NCBI GenBank assembly: GCA_963727465.1
Contig: CAVSGL010000020.1
Coordinates: forward strand, 1-64,000
Direction: 5' to 3'
DNA: 64,000 nt
From: VRUE01 sp963727465
Lineage (GTDB): Bacteria > Actinomycetota > Thermoleophilia > Solirubrobacterales > 70-9
Shown here: positions 62,361 to 64,000 of the stretch, piece by piece
Numbering within the stretch: position 1 is the stretch's first letter
How the letters are laid out: the number at the start of each line of letters is the position of its first letter
Position numbers and translations under genes: made by a program
The notes under the pieces: generated by a model
What the model was told of the DNA's origin: nothing
What the model saw: only the letters and a program-made list of their open reading frames with translations
The model's database searches: none

Positions 62361-63527
62361 ATGCGACGGCCAGCGCCCCGCCCGATCTCCGGCCACGTGT
62401 TCAAGCGCAAGGGGAAGCGCGGCGCGGTCTGGTACGCGAAGTTCCGGTTGCCGGACGGGCGGCAGCAGAAAAAGCGGCTGGGGCCGGCATGGACCGAGAA
62501 GACCGCGCCGCCCGATGGCTACTTCACGAAGGGCAAGGCGCAGGCGCACTTGGACGAGCTGCTGCGCCAGACGCGCGACGGCTCGCTGCCGGGGATGGTC
62601 AAGACCGGCAAGACCTTCGCCGACGCGAGCGCCGAGTGGCTGGCCTACTGCGAGAACGTCCGCGACTGCAAGCCGTCGACGCTGCGCGACTACCGCAACA
62701 TGGTCCGCGTCCTCGACCGCGAGTTCGGCAAGCGCAAGATCGAGACGATCACGACCGAGGACATCGATCTCTGGATCAGCGGCTACGGCGGCTCCAACCG
62801 CACGCGGCAGAAGTACCTCGTCTGCCTCGGCTCGATCTTCAAGCGGGCGATGAAGGTCTACGGCCTTCCCCGCAACCCGGCCGATTTGGTCGAGCGCCCG
62901 CGCGTCTGCCGCGCGGCGAAGATCGACGTGTTGCGCCCCGAGGAGGTCCTGGCGCTGGTCCGGGCGGCCGAGTCCGAGCAGGACGCCGCGATCTTCCACA
63001 CCGCGGCGTTCGCCGGCCTGCGGATGGGCGAGCTGCTGGCGCTGCGCTGGCGCGACGTCGATTTCACCCGCCGCACGATCCACGTCCGCGAGAACTGGAC
63101 CCAGGGCGAGACGACGACGCCGAAGGGCGGGACCGAGCGGGCCGTGCCGATGGCCGAGGAGGTTGCCGAACGGCTGGCGCGACTCGGGCAGCGCCCGCAC
63201 TTCACCGCCGAAGACGATCTCGTCTTCTGCACGGAGCGCGGCCAGCACGTCGGCTACAAGTCCCTCAAGGAGCGCTACCGCGCCGCGCTGAGGGCGGCGG
63301 GCCTGCGCGAAGATTTCCGCTTCCACAACCTGCGCCACACCTTCGGCAGCACCGTGATCCGCCACGCCGACTCGCGCGAGGTCATGGAGTGGATGGGCCA
63401 CGCCGACCTGACGACGACCAGGCGCTACCTCGCCTTCGTAGACCGCGAGGACGCCGCCATGCGTGTCTCGGAAGCCTTCCGGCTGGAGAGCCCCCAGGAG
63501 ACGCCGGCAGCCGCTCCAGCGGCCTGA
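62361..63527 (+). CDS. int: phage/ICE-type tyrosine integrase
   Basis: A 388-residue integrase from ATG at 62361 (a TTG at 62328 would start inside the tandem repeat). The N-terminal arm-binding domain has WYAKFRLPDGRQQKKRLG. The core-binding region is near 80-175, and the catalytic domain has Arg in AGLRMGELLALRW near 220, HNLRHTFGS near 323, and GHADLTTTRRYLAF with the Tyr near 356. It lies directly after a tRNA, the usual place for an element that inserts at that tRNA. Confidence 0.93.
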   Translation: MRRPAPRPISGHVFKRKGKRGAVWYAKFRLPDGRQQKKRLGPAWTEKTAPPDGYFTKGKAQAHLDELLRQTRDGSLPGMVKTGKTFADASAEWLAYCENVRDCKPSTLRDYRNMVRVLDREFGKRKIETITTEDIDLWISGYGGSNRTRQKYLVCLGSIFKRAMKVYGLPRNPADLVERPRVCRAAKIDVLRPEEVLALVRAAESEQDAAIFHTAAFAGLRMGELLALRWRDVDFTRRTIHVRENWTQGETTTPKGGTERAVPMAEEVAERLARLGQRPHFTAEDDLVFCTERGQHVGYKSLKERYRAALRAAGLREDFRFHNLRHTFGSTVIRHADSREVMEWMGHADLTTTRRYLAFVDREDAAMRVSEAFRLESPQETPAAAPAA

Positions 63528-63534
63528 CGGCGAG

Positions 63535-63744
63535 CTACCCGCGCCGTCGCGTCCCATAGGTGTTCTCGGCGATCCAGGTCTGTAGCCCGGAGCGCGTGAA
63601 CCTCAGCCCACGATCCCCGATTCGCACATGCGGCAAGCCGCGGGAGCGCACCAGCTCGTAGAGCGTGCTGCGCGGGACGTGGAGCAGCTGCGCGGCTTCG
63701 TCGGCATCCAGTAGATGCTCGCCTAGGAGGTTGGGTTCCGGCAT
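63535..63744 (-). CDS. xis: excisionase-like HTH protein
   Basis: A 69-residue protein from ATG at 63744. LLDADEAAQLLHVPRSTLYELVRSRGLPHVRIGDRGLRF is the MerR-like winged-helix DNA-binding pattern (HTH_17) of excisionases, followed by RSGLQTWIAENT. An in-frame ATG at 63834 would add 30 residues of poor character. It is convergent with int, 7 nt apart. Confidence 0.82.
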   Translation of the reverse strand: MPEPNLLGEHLLDADEAAQLLHVPRSTLYELVRSRGLPHVRIGDRGLRFTRSGLQTWIAENTYGTRRRG

Positions 63745-64000
63745 GTCCGCCCCTGTTTGTCCGTACCGAGCGCTCATTGCCTCAGATACGTCAGAAAAGC
63801 GCGGCTGACGCCCCGCCAGCGCTCGCCCGCACATTGCGGTACGAGCCGGGGGGAGAGTTGCGCCGCCAGGGCACTTAAGCTTCTGAGACCACCAATGACG
63901 GTGGTAGTTAGGAGAAATTTGCAGAGTTCAAAATGCAAGATTGGAAAGGCATAAGAGACGATGATTGGCCACGCAAGCGAATGGCTTGCGGTCGGCTCGA
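63745..64000. other. element interior at the window edge
   Basis: No firm gene. A 6-bp inverted repeat ACCACC/GGTGGT (63888-63905) precedes an AGGAG at about 63910 and an ATG at 63933 opening 22 codons that run off the window (MQDWKGIRDDDWPRKRMACG). This may be the first cargo gene. GC is lower than in the core genome. Confidence 0.3.

Noticed and set aside
63757..63954. 65-codon plus-strand frame at the right end
   Set aside because: Antisense to the possible upstream extension of xis, no motif or ribosome-binding site; the short frame at 63933 has a better start region.

Overview
The window is high-GC (about 70% by eye) and reads as a chromosomal segment of a deep-branching actinobacterium, most likely class Thermoleophilia (Solirubrobacterales-like). 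This is an inference from gene order (aroC-aroKB-aroQ-pepQ ... efp-nusB; tlyA-nadK-recN-steA-steB-pyrG-xerD), from family types common in that group (small secreted Cys proteins, ECF sigma factors with long C-terminal tails, DUF559/AbiEi-like proteins), and from many leaderless-type promoters. No marker gene fixes the genus.

Layout. 1-6.4 kb: a partial tRNA, an M29-type aminopeptidase, FtcD, a small membrane protein, an MBL hydrolase, then hisS-aspS. 6.4-11.3 kb: a DUF559/AbiEi-like protein, an IscU-MnmA fusion, a secreted repeat protein and an ECF sigma factor with a fused tail. 11.4-20.4 kb: alaS-ruvX-mltG-aroE, then aroC-aroKB-aroQ-pepQ. 20.4-26.1 kb: GGDEF protein, M42 peptidase, SDR, two secreted proteins and a hydrolase-cyclase fusion. 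26.15-29.26 kb: a small island between a relic of the efp 5' end and the intact efp. It holds a frameshifted Tse2-like toxin gene, a small partner gene, and a complete IS inside an already decayed gene. 29.3-33.3 kb: efp-nusB-(xseB-position gene)-ispA-dxs. 33.3-38.0 kb: a second accessory island in the dxs/tlyA gap. It holds two copies of a 25-bp repeat and several antitoxin-like genes without toxins. 38.0-55.2 kb: tlyA-nadK-MFS-recN-steA-steB-GT4-pyrG-M20-DUF3866-xerD-mutM-recO-dgt-dnaG. 55.2-57.5 kb: PD-(D/E)XK-like and HTH-HNH genes, then tRNA-Asn. 57.5-62.1 kb: glycosyltransferase, SDR, SCO1-like lipoprotein, HPt protein and a flavin monooxygenase. 62.2-64 kb: a tRNA followed by a tyrosine integrase and an excisionase-like gene, which is probably the left end of an integrated element running off the window.

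The core genes form four working groups: translation (hisS, aspS, alaS, mnmA, efp, nusB, tlyA, tRNAs), the shikimate pathway (aroE, aroC, aroKB, aroQ), isoprenoid precursors (ispA, dxs), and DNA replication, repair and division (ruvX, recN, recO, mutM, dgt, dnaG, xerD, steA/steB, mltG). Two accessory insertions split otherwise conserved gene neighbourhoods, one at efp and one between dxs and tlyA.

About twenty start codons are preceded, 6-10 nt upstream, by a TANNNT hexamer, which suggests leaderless transcription. At least five genes, including nusB, appear frameshifted by a single base. Some of these may be sequencing or assembly errors.
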